A stretch of 64,000 bases of DNA from Rugalucina vietnamica. Its lineage: Eukaryota > Mollusca > Bivalvia > Lucinida > Lucinidae. The stretch is taken from contig OZ024870.1 of NCBI GenBank assembly GCA_964017185.1, positions 58,716,312 through 58,780,311 on the forward strand, given 5' to 3'. The notes beneath the pieces were generated by a model. That model had not been told where the DNA came from. It did no database searches and worked only from the letters and a program-made list of their open reading frames with translations. Shown piece by piece: positions 1-10,743 of this stretch (the stretch's first letter is position 1; every line of letters starts with the position of its first letter). Position numbers and translations under genes: made by a program.

Positions 1-220
1 TTTCCTTCTAGACCTTTAATACCATCTTCCCTGGAAAAAAAATATATTCATGTACAAAAATATATTCATAAAATAAAACATCTTAACACAAAGTATGCTT
101 CCTGTTTCTGCTCCGTTTGATCATTGCTAATATTTCTATCTTTGTATGACACTAACGAACATATTTTTATAGTGTACATGTACATGTATATGCAAATGTC
201 AAAAAAAGAATCCTGTATCT

Positions 221-467
221 GGTCCTGGTATTATAAAACTTTTTTCATGCTCAACTCAGATGAGACTAAAATTTATCCTGTTCATAAATGTTAAAATGCC
301 AACAATTGTTGGCATTTTAACATTTATTAGCAGGATAAATTACTGGCTTTGGTGATCTAAACCTTAAATTTCAATTTATTTGCGCTATTTTGTCATTTAT
401 GAGCAGTTGAAGTTTTAGTTGAAATTCTAATTGAGCTCCAAAAAATGTTTTATAACCTCGGGGTCAG
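221..467. mobile_element. Foldback MITE, family TTATAAAAC, copy 1
   Basis: About 245 bp with inverted ends around TTATAAAACTTTTTTCATGC and a perfect central hairpin, AAAATGCCAACAATTG followed by its complement. Related copies lie at 2175-2410 and 29485-29732. It has no coding capacity. Confidence 0.7.
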
Positions 468-928
468 AACAGACATGGTAACAGGTTTTAATTTTATAAT
501 GCCCATGTCCATACCATATTTCTAACACAATCATGATTCTTGATGCAGGGATTTTTTCTGCAATTTTGGGAAGGGGCCCTAGGGCCTTTCTGATTGGGAA
601 AAATAGTGGCATAAACCAGAATTTGGGAATTTTTCAAAACATTCAAAGATTATGATATTTTCCAATTTGACATAGTTAATAAAGTTTTATCATTTTAAAT
701 CATTAAATAATATCTTTAAATCAAAGTTTAACATCATTTCAAACAGCAGAGTTTGATTTTCACAATGTTTAGGAACTTTTGAGAACTATTTTCAGCTGTG
801 ATTGGGAATTTTTTCCTTCAAAGTGGGAAAAAAGTCACCTAATTTGCACTGGGAATGGGGCCTTATTTCGGCCCCTGAGACACTCGAAAAAAATCCCTGT
901 GATGTCAGACCTGAAAACTCCGACTTAC

Positions 929-1132
929 TGCGCTCCTTCAACATCATTTCTAGGCAACAGTTTATGAGATAGTGGTTGTATAAGAGCAAATCCAGCCAGG
1001 TTTGTACCCGAGATGTCCAGGGACGAGAGGTTAGGCAGACTCAGGACCAGGTTCCGGAGTCTTTCACTGGGAGTCGGATACTGCACTGGTAGAAATACTC
1101 GAGTCTCATCGCCTTGCGATATGTCTAAATGT
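929..1132 (-). CDS. ZER1: ZER1-like coding exon 2
   Basis: The acceptor is CTTTTCTAG before 1132 and the donor is GTAAGT from 928. The exon supplies the last base of the Arg codon split across the junction and continues HLDISQGDETRVF, then LPNLSSLDISGTNLAGF, another leucine-rich repeat. It ends in phase 2. A third exon is not visible in 1-928. Confidence 0.78.
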
Positions 1133-3314
1133 CTAGAAAAGTTTGAGACAAAGTTGATCAAAGTTCCCAATGTCAATAATCAATGACCAATAAAATTAGG
1201 AAATGAGCCGCCACAGGAGAAAACCAACAATTTACATGTGCGAAAACAAACCAACAATTTACATGTGCGAAAACAAAGGCGCAGACCAGCTTCGCGGTAA
1301 CAGTTTTCGCTACTTGGATAGTACAATTTCTCTTCTTCTTAAATCCGAAAGTTCAAACATCTAGCCTTTTTCTGAGACTGTACAGACTGGTTTGTGTTGG
1401 ACCTGGTTGGAACCCAAATTATTCGTTTTCTCATGCACAGATTCAAATATGAAGTTTAAAAATACACTGGTACAAGACTGGTACTTCTATGTTGGTATAC
1501 TGTGATGTCTGTGGTTGGTTAGTTTGAATCACTACAAAGAGTTCTTTACTATTTAAAACAAAAAATAAGTGTGATTTTGGTTATGTATGCTGTTTATTCA
1601 TAATTACATCTTATTGATCCTGCAAATACATTGTGAATATCAATCCAACAAATATAGATTTTGTTTGTTTTATAACTTAATGTCCACTGTCAACAGCTAA
1701 GGTAATGTTCAGATGGACAGTTATCCTGGCTTCTGAGACTGAGGTACATTATTAGTACTTAGTGTATATTTCCTTCAGCACAAATTGACAAGCACTCCTC
1801 TTGAATCATCAGAAGAGGAAGAATTTAATGACCAAATCTTCATGAAAGAAATGTGCCAGATATGATAACTGGTTAAGAAACCGCTTCGGTAAGAATCAAA
1901 CCTGCTATAACACCTTGGGCTGGTTGTTCAAAACTTTGTTAGCTTAACAACATAGTTAACATCTCAACTCATTAAGTAAATGCCGACTACATAAGCAAAT
2001 ATACTGCAAAAAATAACTGTATTTGTAATATTCATGTTTGAAATTTTAACGAATCGTTAACTAACAACATCATTAATTTTGAACAACTGGCCCCAAGTCT
2101 TCATGAAAGAAATGTGCCAGATATGATAATTGATTAAGGATCAGCTTCAATACGAATCAAACATGCTATAACACCTGGTCCTGAGGTTATAAAACTTTTT
2201 TCATGCTCAACACAGCTGAGCATGAAATTTAAATGCTCATACACAGTAAATGTTGAAATAGTCAAAATTAATTAAAAATTATGGAAAATTTAGGTTTAAA
2301 ACTCAAAAACTAGTAATTTATCCTGCTCATAAATGTTAAAATGCCAGCAACGATAAATTTTAGTCACAGCTGAATTGAGCATGAAAAAAAGTTTTATAAC
2401 CTCGATGCCTGATCTAAAACATCTGTATATCCGCCAACTATCTTGTTCATCTCACTTTCATATCTGCAGAAAACAATAAGCACTTACCTCAGTTTTTTTA
2501 GCTTGCCATTACAGAGGTTATCAAGTGCTGCCACATGGCCATTTATCACATCGCTCAGCGATAACGACACCAACAGCGGAAGATCCAGATTGCCAATTTC
2601 TTCCAGAGTCTCATGTACAAACTGACACTCTGACAAGTCTAGATGAGTAAGTTTACGGAGAGGTTGTATCACATGTTGAAGGAAAAAGGGTACCTGCTGA
2701 GACAGGTACAGCTCTTCAGAAGTCCGGAACTTTATATCACGAAGCACTAACGAGCAAAGATTTGGCAATTTAAATACTTCTTTATGAGAATTGATAGATG
2801 GATTGTCACCCCTGTCCAAAAATTTAGGTAGCTCATTAAGTCTATTACCATTTTCAGTAAGAATATGCAACAGCCGCTCAAACTGTGCATTTCCTCCAAT
2901 TCTCAATGTCCTGAGGGTATTGCATGTATGGTTAATTGCATCAACGTACGATTCAGACGTTATTGCCTTACAATATGAAATATCCAGGTTCCTAATTGGA
3001 TGTGCACAAAGAAATGCTAGCTGATCACAAGTAACACTAGTATAGCGTAAGCCAAGCTCTGTAAGAGCTGTACAACCTCTGTCCTCAAACAGACTCAGCA
3101 AATTCAAATCAGGGTCATACGGGTGCTTGGTGTTGGTGATCAGTCTGTTCAAAAGCTTGTCACTGAGGCCTTGTGGGAAAGAGATACCAGGTTTGAATCT
3201 ATAATTAAACACATCAACCTCATCCTCATCTAAGAACTTGAAAATGTTCTCCACAAAGTAATTCAAGCACAGATTTTCTAAAGTCTCTGGAATATTTGGA
3301 GGCCACACATCCAT
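929..3314 (-). CDS. ZER1: ZYG11/ZER1-family protein, N-terminal part (2 exons, runs off the left edge)
   Basis: Family members are substrate receptors of CUL2-RBX1 ubiquitin ligases that recognise N-terminal glycine degrons, with N-terminal leucine-rich repeats and C-terminal armadillo repeats. Seen here: an N-terminal helix starting PETLENLCLNYFVENI, a segment reading SLFEDRGCTALTELGLR, then leucine-rich repeats. The two exons join to read KLKKLRHLDIS, a leucine-rich-repeat core, which supports the splice. About 343 residues are visible, so only the repeat half; the armadillo half must lie to the left of base 929. The LRHLDIS and SLFxD regions look closer to ZER1 than to ZYG11B, but that assignment is from memory. 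The intron between the exons (1133..2487) holds three repeat elements. Confidence 0.75.
1205..1444 (+). mobile_element. GAGCCGC MITE, copy 1 (partly rearranged)
   Basis: The left end is GAGCCGCCACAGGAGAAAAC, with a related inverted right end. It is flanked by AAAT at 1201-1204 and at 1445-1448. A 20-odd-base segment near the left end is duplicated and the central palindrome is incomplete. Confidence 0.75.
1837..2176. repeat. 79-bp direct repeats flanking a small inverted-repeat element
   Basis: A 79-bp segment (starting TCTTCATGAAAGAAATGTGC) occurs at 1837-1915 and again at 2098-2176. Between them is a roughly 180-bp element with inverted ends, GGGCTGGTTGTTCAAAAC against the complement of TTTTGAACAACTGGCCC. 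The second copy runs directly into the foldback MITE at 2175. Confidence 0.7.
2175..2410. mobile_element. Foldback MITE, family TTATAAAAC, copy 2
   Basis: Same inverted ends as the element at 221-467, here GGTTATAAAACTTTTTTC at the left and its inverse ending TTTTATAACCTCG at the right. The middle differs from copy 1. It ends about 75 bp downstream of the donor of ZER1-like exon 1, within the intron. Confidence 0.7.
2488..3314 (-). CDS. ZER1: ZER1-like coding exon 1
   Basis: The start codon at 3314 gives MDVWPPNIPETLE and lies 10 bases after a splice acceptor (TATCTTTCAG at 3325-3334), so an upstream non-coding exon is expected. The exon ends at a canonical donor, GAG then GTAAGT, with intron from 2487. 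It encodes 275 complete codons plus two bases. A longer in-frame reading upstream (to 3392) crosses the acceptor and is probably intronic. Confidence 0.78.
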
Positions 3315-3324
3315 AGTGTCACAC

Positions 3325-5125
3325 CTGAAAGATATAATTATATGTATGAGCCATGTATGAGAAATTCTGTCTTTTGTTTGAAGCAAAGTCATTTTCAGAC
3401 ATGCTTACATATGTAAGATTTTCAGATAAGTATAGAAGTTACAGTTTGTGTTGAAGTTGATCTTAAGTATCATACATGTGATGAGTCTGAAAGAAGAATC
3501 AGTGAGATTTTTGGTCCATTTCAGGGAGATTTTTGAAAAATGTATAAAATATATATGGTACTTAGCCCAGTTTTCATGGGGGTTCCAGTTTTCGTGTATG
3601 CATGTATTTCAGCTGAAACTGTATTTTCACACAAGATGTCATGTTGACTGGCGTCTACCATCCATATTGTGCAAGAAAAACAACAAAGATTGTTTTTATG
3701 AAGGCTGTTCTATATTTTAATTGATTTGAATCTGAATATGGGACTTATGCTTTATTCAAAATGGGTAGATGTCTTTAAAATGTTTTCAGTATCACATCTG
3801 ACAGTGAAATATTCTCAGAATTACTTATTTCAATTCACAAGGTGTAATAAAAAAAATAACATAAAAATATGTCAAGAATTTTTTTAAGCATTGAAATTGA
3901 CAGTCTGTTTTTAAATGACCCACGAATTCTGGTGCCTTGCTTTTGATGACGTCAAAGATCAATACATCATACACAATGGCGTCTGTGTAAGCAATAAACA
4001 GATTGCAATGAAAAGGTACACTGGACATTAAATACCAAAGATAATTATGTATCATTCCATATTTATTTAAGATCTCACCTGTTTCTATCACGCTGGAGTT
4101 GCCTTTGAATTATTAGTACAATGTACCACGAAAACTGGACCAACCATCATCGGAAAAATCCTGATTCATTTCAGGGAGGTTTTGAATTTTTGCTAAAAAG
4201 TGGTATATTTGAAAAGGATTTTTACCAATTTTACGGCTGATTTCCTGGAGTCTCCCTGAAGATGAGGGAGGTATCACATGTATGGAGTATATTTTTACAA
4301 GAATATGTTCTACAGTTGAACCTGCTGAATCAGCCACCTTTATAAGAGCTCCATCTGCATAAGAGAGCCAGTCTGAAACATTCCCAATCATTTTCACTAT
4401 ATTGTATCTCTGCATAAGACAGCCACCTCCACAAGACAACCAGCAGCCAGTAAAATCAATCCCAAAATGCTTATAACTCTCTATACGACAGCCACATCAT
4501 ACTTGCCTAAAGTCAAATTTCCCATTTACAAGCTGTTAATTGGACAATTATTATTCATTATTGTATTTAAAACAGTTAATTAGCAGAAAAAATCAATTAA
4601 GTTAATACCCATGAGGCTTTGTATATATTTTGTGTAACGAAGCATGAAATGGTGTCAACTTATGAAACACATACAGGTAGTCCTTCCTTAGAAAGGATTT
4701 TTCTTGTGACAGTAAGAATATTTTCTACATGACAACTGCTCTGACTGAACCTTGATAAGACAGCCACCTGTGTATAACAGCCAGCTTAGCTCACTCCCAA
4801 AGGTGGCGCTTTTATAGAGGTTTGACTGTATTGCTTTATACAAACTTAAGACTATTATCATAACTTTATTTGATGATAACAATATTGAAATGCTGAATAT
4901 TATTTTTTCAGCATTATCATCTTAGTTTGCATTAATGTTTTAACAGCAAGAATCTTTGTGCTTATGTGCTAATGCTTAACACTGTCGTTTTTTTTTTTTT
5001 ACCAAAATGTTTCCTTTACAGCTTTTTACCATTGTTGTTTTACATTATGTTTTGTCAGGAAATAGGCTAGCTACTACAGCTAATGTTAATTGTCATATCA
5101 TCTGATGTCAAATGAAATTTCTTGT
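3325..5125. other. Non-coding stretch upstream of the ZER1-like start
   Basis: I see no convincing exon or RNA gene. Short repeated phrases occur (CATTTCAGGGAG near 3520 and 4170; AGACAGCCACC near 4420 and 4760), probably old dispersed repeats. An untranslated first exon of the ZER1-like gene should lie here or farther right but cannot be recognised. Confidence 0.5.
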
Positions 5126-5389
5126 ACATCAGGAAAACATGTCCGTGTAATGTATACCCCCTTATATAGTAAAACTGGGGTACGCAGGGGTATACCTATT
5201 TTTCTTATTTTGCTCCAAAACAGATTGTGGGTACTCGTTAGAACCGCCTCGCCGAGGCGGTTCTAACGTGTACCCACAATCTATGTTTTGAGCAAAAATA
5301 AGAAAAATATCGAAATTTTTCTGATGAAATTTTCAATTTTTATAGGTGAAAAAATCTCTATATATTGCATGGACAAGTTTTCGTAATGT
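5126..5389. mobile_element. Foldback element, family GGCGGTTCTAACG, copy 1
   Basis: The terminal inverted repeats begin ACATCAGGAAAACATGTCC at the left and match the inverse of GGACAAGTTTTCGTAATGT at the right. Inside is a nearly perfect 113-bp palindrome (5197-5309) centred on CCGCCTCGCCGAGGCGG. Copies recur at 58414-58717 and 61593-61840. Confidence 0.75.
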
Positions 5390-6493
5390 CTTGTATCTGG
5401 TATTCATGCAAGCATCACAAATTTGTCGCAATGTAGATTCGCCAAAATTTCGCGGTGACAGAATTGCAATGGTCACTGACGGTTGCACCGAGTATGCAAC
5501 TTGTATGCCACAAATGCGAATCCTATAAACACCATCTGACCATCTGATCACATCACACAACTGTTTTGAGACTGGAATCAGACAGCAGTTGCAACAGTCA
5601 AGAGTGATATTAGCAGATTTGGAGACTCTACCAAAATATACTGGCTTCCTACTGTATCGCGGCCCTTAATTATAAACAGGAAAAAGCAAACACACATGAT
5701 CAATGATTGAAATTTATTCTACCATAACAATTTCAAAAATCCTTCTCCTGTAAGCCTGTTATGATGAAAATTATAAGACATTTGTCAATATTTTGTGACT
5801 ACCGCATTTGTGCGGCCATGTTGTTATATACCCATGCGGCAAAAGTGACTTCTGTATCGCCCCAGTTCACATAAAATGCGAATGCAAACGTTTCCATGTA
5901 GGGAAATAATGTGACCTAGTAATGGCGTGTGATCTCTGTTGCACAGACGACAGGTCCAGACTCCAAGAAAATAAAAACAACGGGTGTTTGAGGTACTGAG
6001 GGGAAATATTATGGTTAGGGGGTAACCAGTATGTGCAAAATACATATTCTACATAATTTTTGTAAAAGTATACATTTACTTTCCGCTTTTCATGACAATA
6101 AGCACATTTTCGCTGTAATAGGGAGTAAGATGTTTGCCGTGAAAGATGTCGAACGTCGGGGGGGGGGGGGGGGGGGGGGGCGCTAGACTCTAAATTTCAC
6201 GTGATATGCAAATGCCGCGATACAGTAGCTGGAACCAAGTATACCCCACCCACCACAGTTGAACATAAATCTGCAATATTCGATCACATGCTACCTTTTT
6301 ATCTGGCTGTATTTGGACAACCTGCTATCAATCAATGAAATGAATCTGTAATCATATGTACAGGGTGGATTATCCGCTACATTTTGGAAATGTAACACGG
6401 CTTGTTTATTTTGCAAAATAAAGCTGTACTTGTTTGGTTGATCAGTTGTGCGCTGCTGTGAATTCGGGTCGTTTCGCTCCACCTATTTCCACC

Positions 6494-6496
<3 letters not shown>
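5390..6496. other. Non-coding stretch with poly-G run
   Basis: No gene is seen. A run of about 22 G residues lies at 6159-6180. Short open frames here lack codon structure or splice signals. Confidence 0.5.

Positions 6497-6537
<41 letters not shown>
6497..6537. repeat. (TC)n microsatellite
   Basis: About 20 uninterrupted CT/TC dinucleotides, followed near 6590 by a poly-G run just left of the TTGGACC inverted repeat. Confidence 0.95.
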
Positions 6538-6541
<4 letters not shown>

Positions 6542-6615
6542 CTTAATCGTGACACGCCAAATGACATTATTTTACCAGGGGGTTCGGATGGGGGGGGGGG
6601 GGGGGTGGAAATTAG

Positions 6616-6760
6616 GGGTAGGTGTATTCCTTGGACCAAATCCACTTGGACCGCTGGACTTGGACCAGTCCAAATAAACATCAGATGGTGGACCAAACAG
6701 TATTCCTTGGACCAGGTAATCCTTGGACCAGTCATTTGGAAGTAATATACATGTTAAAAT
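6616..6760 (+). repeat. Left TTGGACC-rich terminal inverted repeat
   Basis: It begins GGGTAGGTGTATTCCTTGGA in effect and contains repeated TTGGACCA motifs. It matches the inverse of 9624-9767 over about 145 bp with roughly 90% identity by eye. A second, tandem partial copy of the same motif follows to about 6836. Confidence 0.85.
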
Positions 6761-6883
6761 CAGATGGACCAAACAGGATATTCCTTGGACCAGGTAATCC
6801 TTGGACCAGATATACCTGTTGGACCAGTCATTATCTATTGGGTTTAGGTATACAAGCTGAATTCCATTGGCATACAGGGTAGA

Positions 6884-7805
6884 ATGTTGACATGGATTAA
6901 TGATTTCCTGAATAATCGGACAGCAAGGTGCATACTGGACAATACAAAAGGACAAGTCTTTAAAACAACTGTTGGCCTTCCACAGGGGAGTGTCCTTTCA
7001 CCTATCCTCTTCAACATTTATGTCATAGATATGTACAAAGAAGCAGGACGTGACCACTGCAAGTATGCTGATAATGGAACATACTGGGCAACTGAGAAAA
7101 CACCAGAAAAGGCAGCTGAGAAGGCATGTCAGAAAGGAAAAACCATCTTGGACTGGTGTCGTATATGGAGAGTCCTAGTTAGTCTCACCAAGACAGAAGC
7201 CTCCTTGTTCTCTAGGAACACCCTACAGACAGTCCCACAGTTCAAGCTTGGTGATACTATTCTGACCTACAGCAAAACCCCAAAGATTCTTGGCATCACC
7301 CTGGATGAGCAGCTGACATTTGAACCTCACATACAGAATGTGATAAACAAGGCAAGCAGAGCTCTCAAAGTAATCAGGGAAGTAAAAGGGATTGGAAGGG
7401 TTTCAACACAGAAACTGACACGCCTGTATACAGCCACAGTACGTCCCATCATGGAATACGGAGCGAGTATATGGCAGGGCAGCAAACATGTACAGAGGCT
7501 TACTACAGTCCAGCGCAAAGCCTTATGCTCCCTTGGACCTCCACCTGAAACAGATAACAATAAGGGAGCTTGCACAAATACAAGCCAAATCTGTTAGCCG
7601 CCCAATCAAGCAGATGCTAAACAACCTAACCGAGACTACAGATTCCCAGGAAGTACTAAGACAGACTATGTCCCCCATGCGCCTGGCCTTAACATATGCC
7701 AAAGAGATGGAAAGAGAAACCGGAATTGACTACAGACTTATGGAAGAAGAACCAGAGTTTGAAGAGGGGTGTGTAACAATGACAGCCAGTGCACCACACT
7801 ACTAG
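6884..7805 (+). pseudogene. LINE reverse transcriptase fragment, frameshifted
   Basis: The reading starts in the palm domain with LPQGSVLSPILFNIYVIDM, the conserved motif before the catalytic box. The usual F/Y-A-D-D box here reads KYADNGTYWA, with Asp replaced by Asn, so the polymerase is probably inactive. The thumb segment (KILGITLDEQLTFEPHI, RLYTATVRPIMEYGASIWQ) follows. A frameshift around 7500-7590 moves the C-terminal part into another frame, which ends at 7805. Confidence 0.85.
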
Positions 7806-7811
7806 AGCAGA

Positions 7812-8840
7812 TTGGGGTCATCGAAGACACGAACCAGCGCACAACAAATGCAAGGAAAAGAATTGGTGCTGGACATGATGATGGAAGCCCCCGAAGGAAC
7901 TGCATTTGCCTTCACAGATGGTAGCTGCCTCACAAATCCAGGTCCATGTGGGGCAGGGGCAGTTATCTATCTAGACCAACATCAACCAGTACGACTGAAA
8001 CGACCAGTGGCGAAGAGAGGCTCCATCCTGCTTGGTGAGCTGGTTGCTATACTAATGACACTGGAGTATGCACTACAGAACCTTGATGCCTTGTCTCACC
8101 AGATTATAAAGGTGTTCTGTGATAGCCAGTCCGCTGTCGGTATTCTAACCCTCAACTGGAAAGATACCAGCTACAGAGATGTAACAAGGGATATCAAGAA
8201 AGCCAGTACACTCCTTGAACAGTCTGGTGTTCAGGTAGAGATCAACTGGGCCCCTGGACACAGTTCTATAGCTGGGAATGAAGAGGCAGACAAGTTAGCA
8301 AAAGAGGCAGCCCATGAAGCAAGTCTATTCACAGACGAAAGGAAAACAACCTCAATCAGTGACATTAAGGCGGCAAGCCAAGCATACACCCTGTCACAGT
8401 GGCAAAGAAGATGGGACACAACAGAAGTAGGAAGAACCTACTACAAGTACCACCCTAAAGTCAACACCAAAGTAGTATATGACCAGCCAACAAAGGAGGC
8501 ATATTCCATGATATTACAACTACAGACAGGATATAACTACCTAAACGACTACAGATCCAAGCTGAACCAAACACTGACAGACAGATGCAGTTGTGGACAA
8601 ATTGAAGATACAGAGCACTATCTACTTCAGTGTCCCCTTCAAGATATACATCGGGATGTAATGGCACGTAATCTTGGACAGAAGATTGGCCTGTATCACC
8701 TTGATCTCCAACATCTTCTTGGATCTGAAAGCGACAGTAACATCCCGGGATATCAAGAGACAGTAAAGTGGGAGCTGGCTGAATACATCAGGGCCACGGG
8801 AAGGTTCACATCACCACCCAAAACTCCCTCAAGTCCGTGA
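7812..8840 (+). CDS. LINE RNase H domain
   Basis: The open frame spans about 340 residues. RNase H features are in order: TAFAFTDGSCLTNPGPCGAG (first Asp), LGELVAILMTLEYAL (Glu), VFCDSQSAVGIL (second Asp), and NWAPGHSSIAGNEEADKLAK (His and last Asp). All four acidic residues and the His are present, so this domain looks intact although the RT before it does not. The C-terminal part has CSCGQIEDTEHYLLQCPL, the Cys/His tail usual in RNase-H LINEs. Confidence 0.85.
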   Translation: MGSSKTRTSAQQMQGKELVLDMMMEAPEGTAFAFTDGSCLTNPGPCGAGAVIYLDQHQPVRLKRPVAKRGSILLGELVAILMTLEYALQNLDALSHQIIKVFCDSQSAVGILTLNWKDTSYRDVTRDIKKASTLLEQSGVQVEINWAPGHSSIAGNEEADKLAKEAAHEASLFTDERKTTSISDIKAASQAYTLSQWQRRWDTTEVGRTYYKYHPKVNTKVVYDQPTKEAYSMILQLQTGYNYLNDYRSKLNQTLTDRCSCGQIEDTEHYLLQCPLQDIHRDVMARNLGQKIGLYHLDLQHLLGSESDSNIPGYQETVKWELAEYIRATGRFTSPPKTPSSP

Positions 8841-8990
8841 CCGCTATTTGCACCATCTTACAAGTACAATAGAGAAAAGTTACACTTGAGAAAAGCCATA
8901 CCAGAGAGAAACCATACATGAGAGATCTGTGCGCCACAGAGGCCGTGAATAGCGGAATAGCGGAATAGTATTGAATAATAAACATTAAAT

Positions 8991-9623
8991 TATAATTTTA
9001 TTTGTTATTTATTGAATCAGTATGAACAACAAGTATAAAACATAACCATGAATTTTAAAAAAAAATAATAATAATAACACTTATTAGTTAATGCTGAATT
9101 TAAAACATAATTCAACAGTTTTTGGTTATTTAATATCTATGATCCATCATTATGACTTTCAAAATCTTTTGTTTTCTATCTCTGTGGCTAGTTGATTAAT
9201 TATTTGACAAGTTTAAATTAATATTTTTCCACATTACTCAAATTTAAGGATTTACATGGATCTTTAAAGATCATCTCTAAATATACAGGGGTGTCAAAAG
9301 TGTCAAAATAAGTTGAAACAACGTACACACAGGGATATCTATATAAGGTGTTAGACGTGTTGCATGTCCATCAGATTAAAACTCTCAAAAAGTTACTTTG
9401 GGATAATTAGGACATACAGATGGATGAAAACGAATACAGTTCTGACGAGATAAACAAGAAACACAGAACTGAAAAAAAATCTAGATTCAGGAAATTTGTT
9501 GTAAAGTCAAATGATACTTTTTTCCTAAAATAAATAAATAAATAAGGAAACTGAGACCCACAAGATATTTTGGATCCACTTTCAGATAAGGCTTTATAAT
9601 TCAAGTATGTATTTTAACAGCAT
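8991..9623. other. AT-rich stretch between LINE tail and right inverted repeat
   Basis: It is AT-rich with a short (AAT)n/(AATA)n tract near 9060-9075. No coding or RNA signal is seen. Confidence 0.5.
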
Positions 9624-9767
9624 ATTTTAACATGTATATTACTTCCAAATGACTGGTCCAAGGATTACCTTGTCCAAGGAATACCCTGTTTGGTCCATTT
9701 GATATTCACTTGGACTGGTCCAAGTCCAGCGGTCCAAGTGGATTTGGTCGAAGGAATACACCTACCC
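9624..9767 (-). repeat. Right TTGGACC-rich terminal inverted repeat
   Basis: Reverse-complement partner of 6616-6760. The outer end reads CCTACCC, and GAAATT occurs just outside both ends (left near 6608, right near 9769), a candidate target duplication. It abuts the 3' end of the minus-strand LINE that starts at 9768. Confidence 0.85.
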
Positions 9768-10032
9768 AGAAATTGGTCCCTTGATCCCACGAGTGAAGCG
9801 AACTTGGACACACAATCATCTGACATTTCAGCAGTAGAAAACAGAGTCAGGGAGGTCATTCCAGTCCCTGATAGTCTGGGGGAAAGAAACTACATTTATA
9901 GGCCTCTATACTAGCAGATGGAAGCTGCAATGCCTTGAAGTGACTATTTCTACAACGCCTAGTCTTTGGGATAAGGTCATCTGTAGGTATTCTGGCTTTT
10001 CCCTTCAGACCTTTGTATAGCAATATAAGTCG

Positions 10033-10349
10033 CCCAGATAGCTCAGTCGTTAGCGAGTTTGGCTTCTGACTAGCTATGTACCTCTGCCGTGCAGGTTCGA
10101 ATCCCACTGGCGACGCCAGTAAAAACTATCGATTATTGAAAAAAAAACTATCAATGATTCCTGCATCGGTAGGTACCAATGGTTTGACTGTCACCTTCCG
10201 GGCGCGGTGGTTTCACAGGGCATTTCCCGACCGACCGTCGAGAACTGCCCTGGCTTTCCCCCACCACTAGACAGTCGGCGTCTAAGAAGCAGAATTGCTT
10301 AGCTAAGTAGAAATGCCTAGCTTGACGTCTATCTCCGACGGTGACGGTG
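10033..10349 (+). mobile_element. tRNA-headed SINE inserted in the LINE
   Basis: The 5' head has an A box (TAGCTCAGTCG) and a perfect B box (GGTTCGAATCC), followed by an unrelated body of about 230 bp. It is flanked by AAGTCG at 10027-10032 and at 10350-10355. Removing the insert and one AAGTCG copy restores the LINE frame around NRLILLYKGL. The fold resembles a tRNA with a TGA loop triplet, but stem mismatches argue against a functional tRNA. Confidence 0.85.
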
Positions 10350-10385
10350 AAGTCGATTATCCGTCCTCCTTTTCTTGAGAGATTC

Positions 10386-10607
10386 TCATTTGAGTTGTTC
10401 AAGAATGCCAGTCATACTTCTTTCCTCGAAAGTATAATTCCTAGATAAAAATCTAGCGGCACGATTCTGTACCTTCTCCAATTCCTCATGGAGGCATTTA
10501 GTACGAGGATCCCAAACAGAACTTCCATATTCCAGGACTGGGAGCACCAGTCCTTTATAAGCTGCTTCTTTAACATCTTGGGGGCAAGAAAATAAGTTTC
10601 TCCTCAA
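10386..10607 (-). pseudogene. LINE RT thumb fragment
   Basis: It reads AAYKGLVLPVLEYGSSVWDP and then RAARFLSRNYTFEERSMTG, the usual C-terminal RT region. It ends at LEQLK followed by a TGA; reading through gives ESLKKRRTDNRL, and the same LINE resumes at 10026 on the other side of the SINE. Confidence 0.82.
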
Positions 10608-10743
10608 GAATCCAAGTGTTCTGTTGGCTTTAGTACATATATTGGTGATATGGGTATTCCATCCACTTCAAGTCATTTGTAATTGTTACACATAGATATT
10701 TAATGCTATCAACATTTTCCAACACCATACCCTCGAGAGTGTA

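Larger units (their letters stand above)
6860..8990 (+). mobile_element. Non-LTR retrotransposon 3' part: reverse transcriptase plus RNase H
   Basis: The order is RT palm and thumb, then an RNase H domain, then a short tail ending in AATAATAAAC. It lacks its endonuclease and RT fingers, so it is 5'-truncated. The unit is enclosed by the TTGGACC inverted repeats at 6616-6760 and 9624-9767. RNase H downstream of RT is known for I-group and related LINE clades; the exact clade is not determined. Confidence 0.85.

Noticed and set aside
427..612. Third exon of the ZER1-like gene
   Set aside because: The frame lacks leucine-rich-repeat or armadillo character and acceptor/donor signals in the right phase; the DNA looks like a dispersed repeat.
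3448..3720. Small plus-strand gene upstream of the ZER1-like start
   Set aside because: No recognisable domain, biased cysteine/histidine content, and overlap with repeated CATTTCAGGGAG phrases.
10031..10117. A tRNA-Ser(TGA) gene
   Set aside because: The boxes and acceptor-like ends are present, but the T-stem has mismatches, the anticodon loop lacks the usual base before the anticodon, and the unit is the head of a 317-bp insertion with target duplications.
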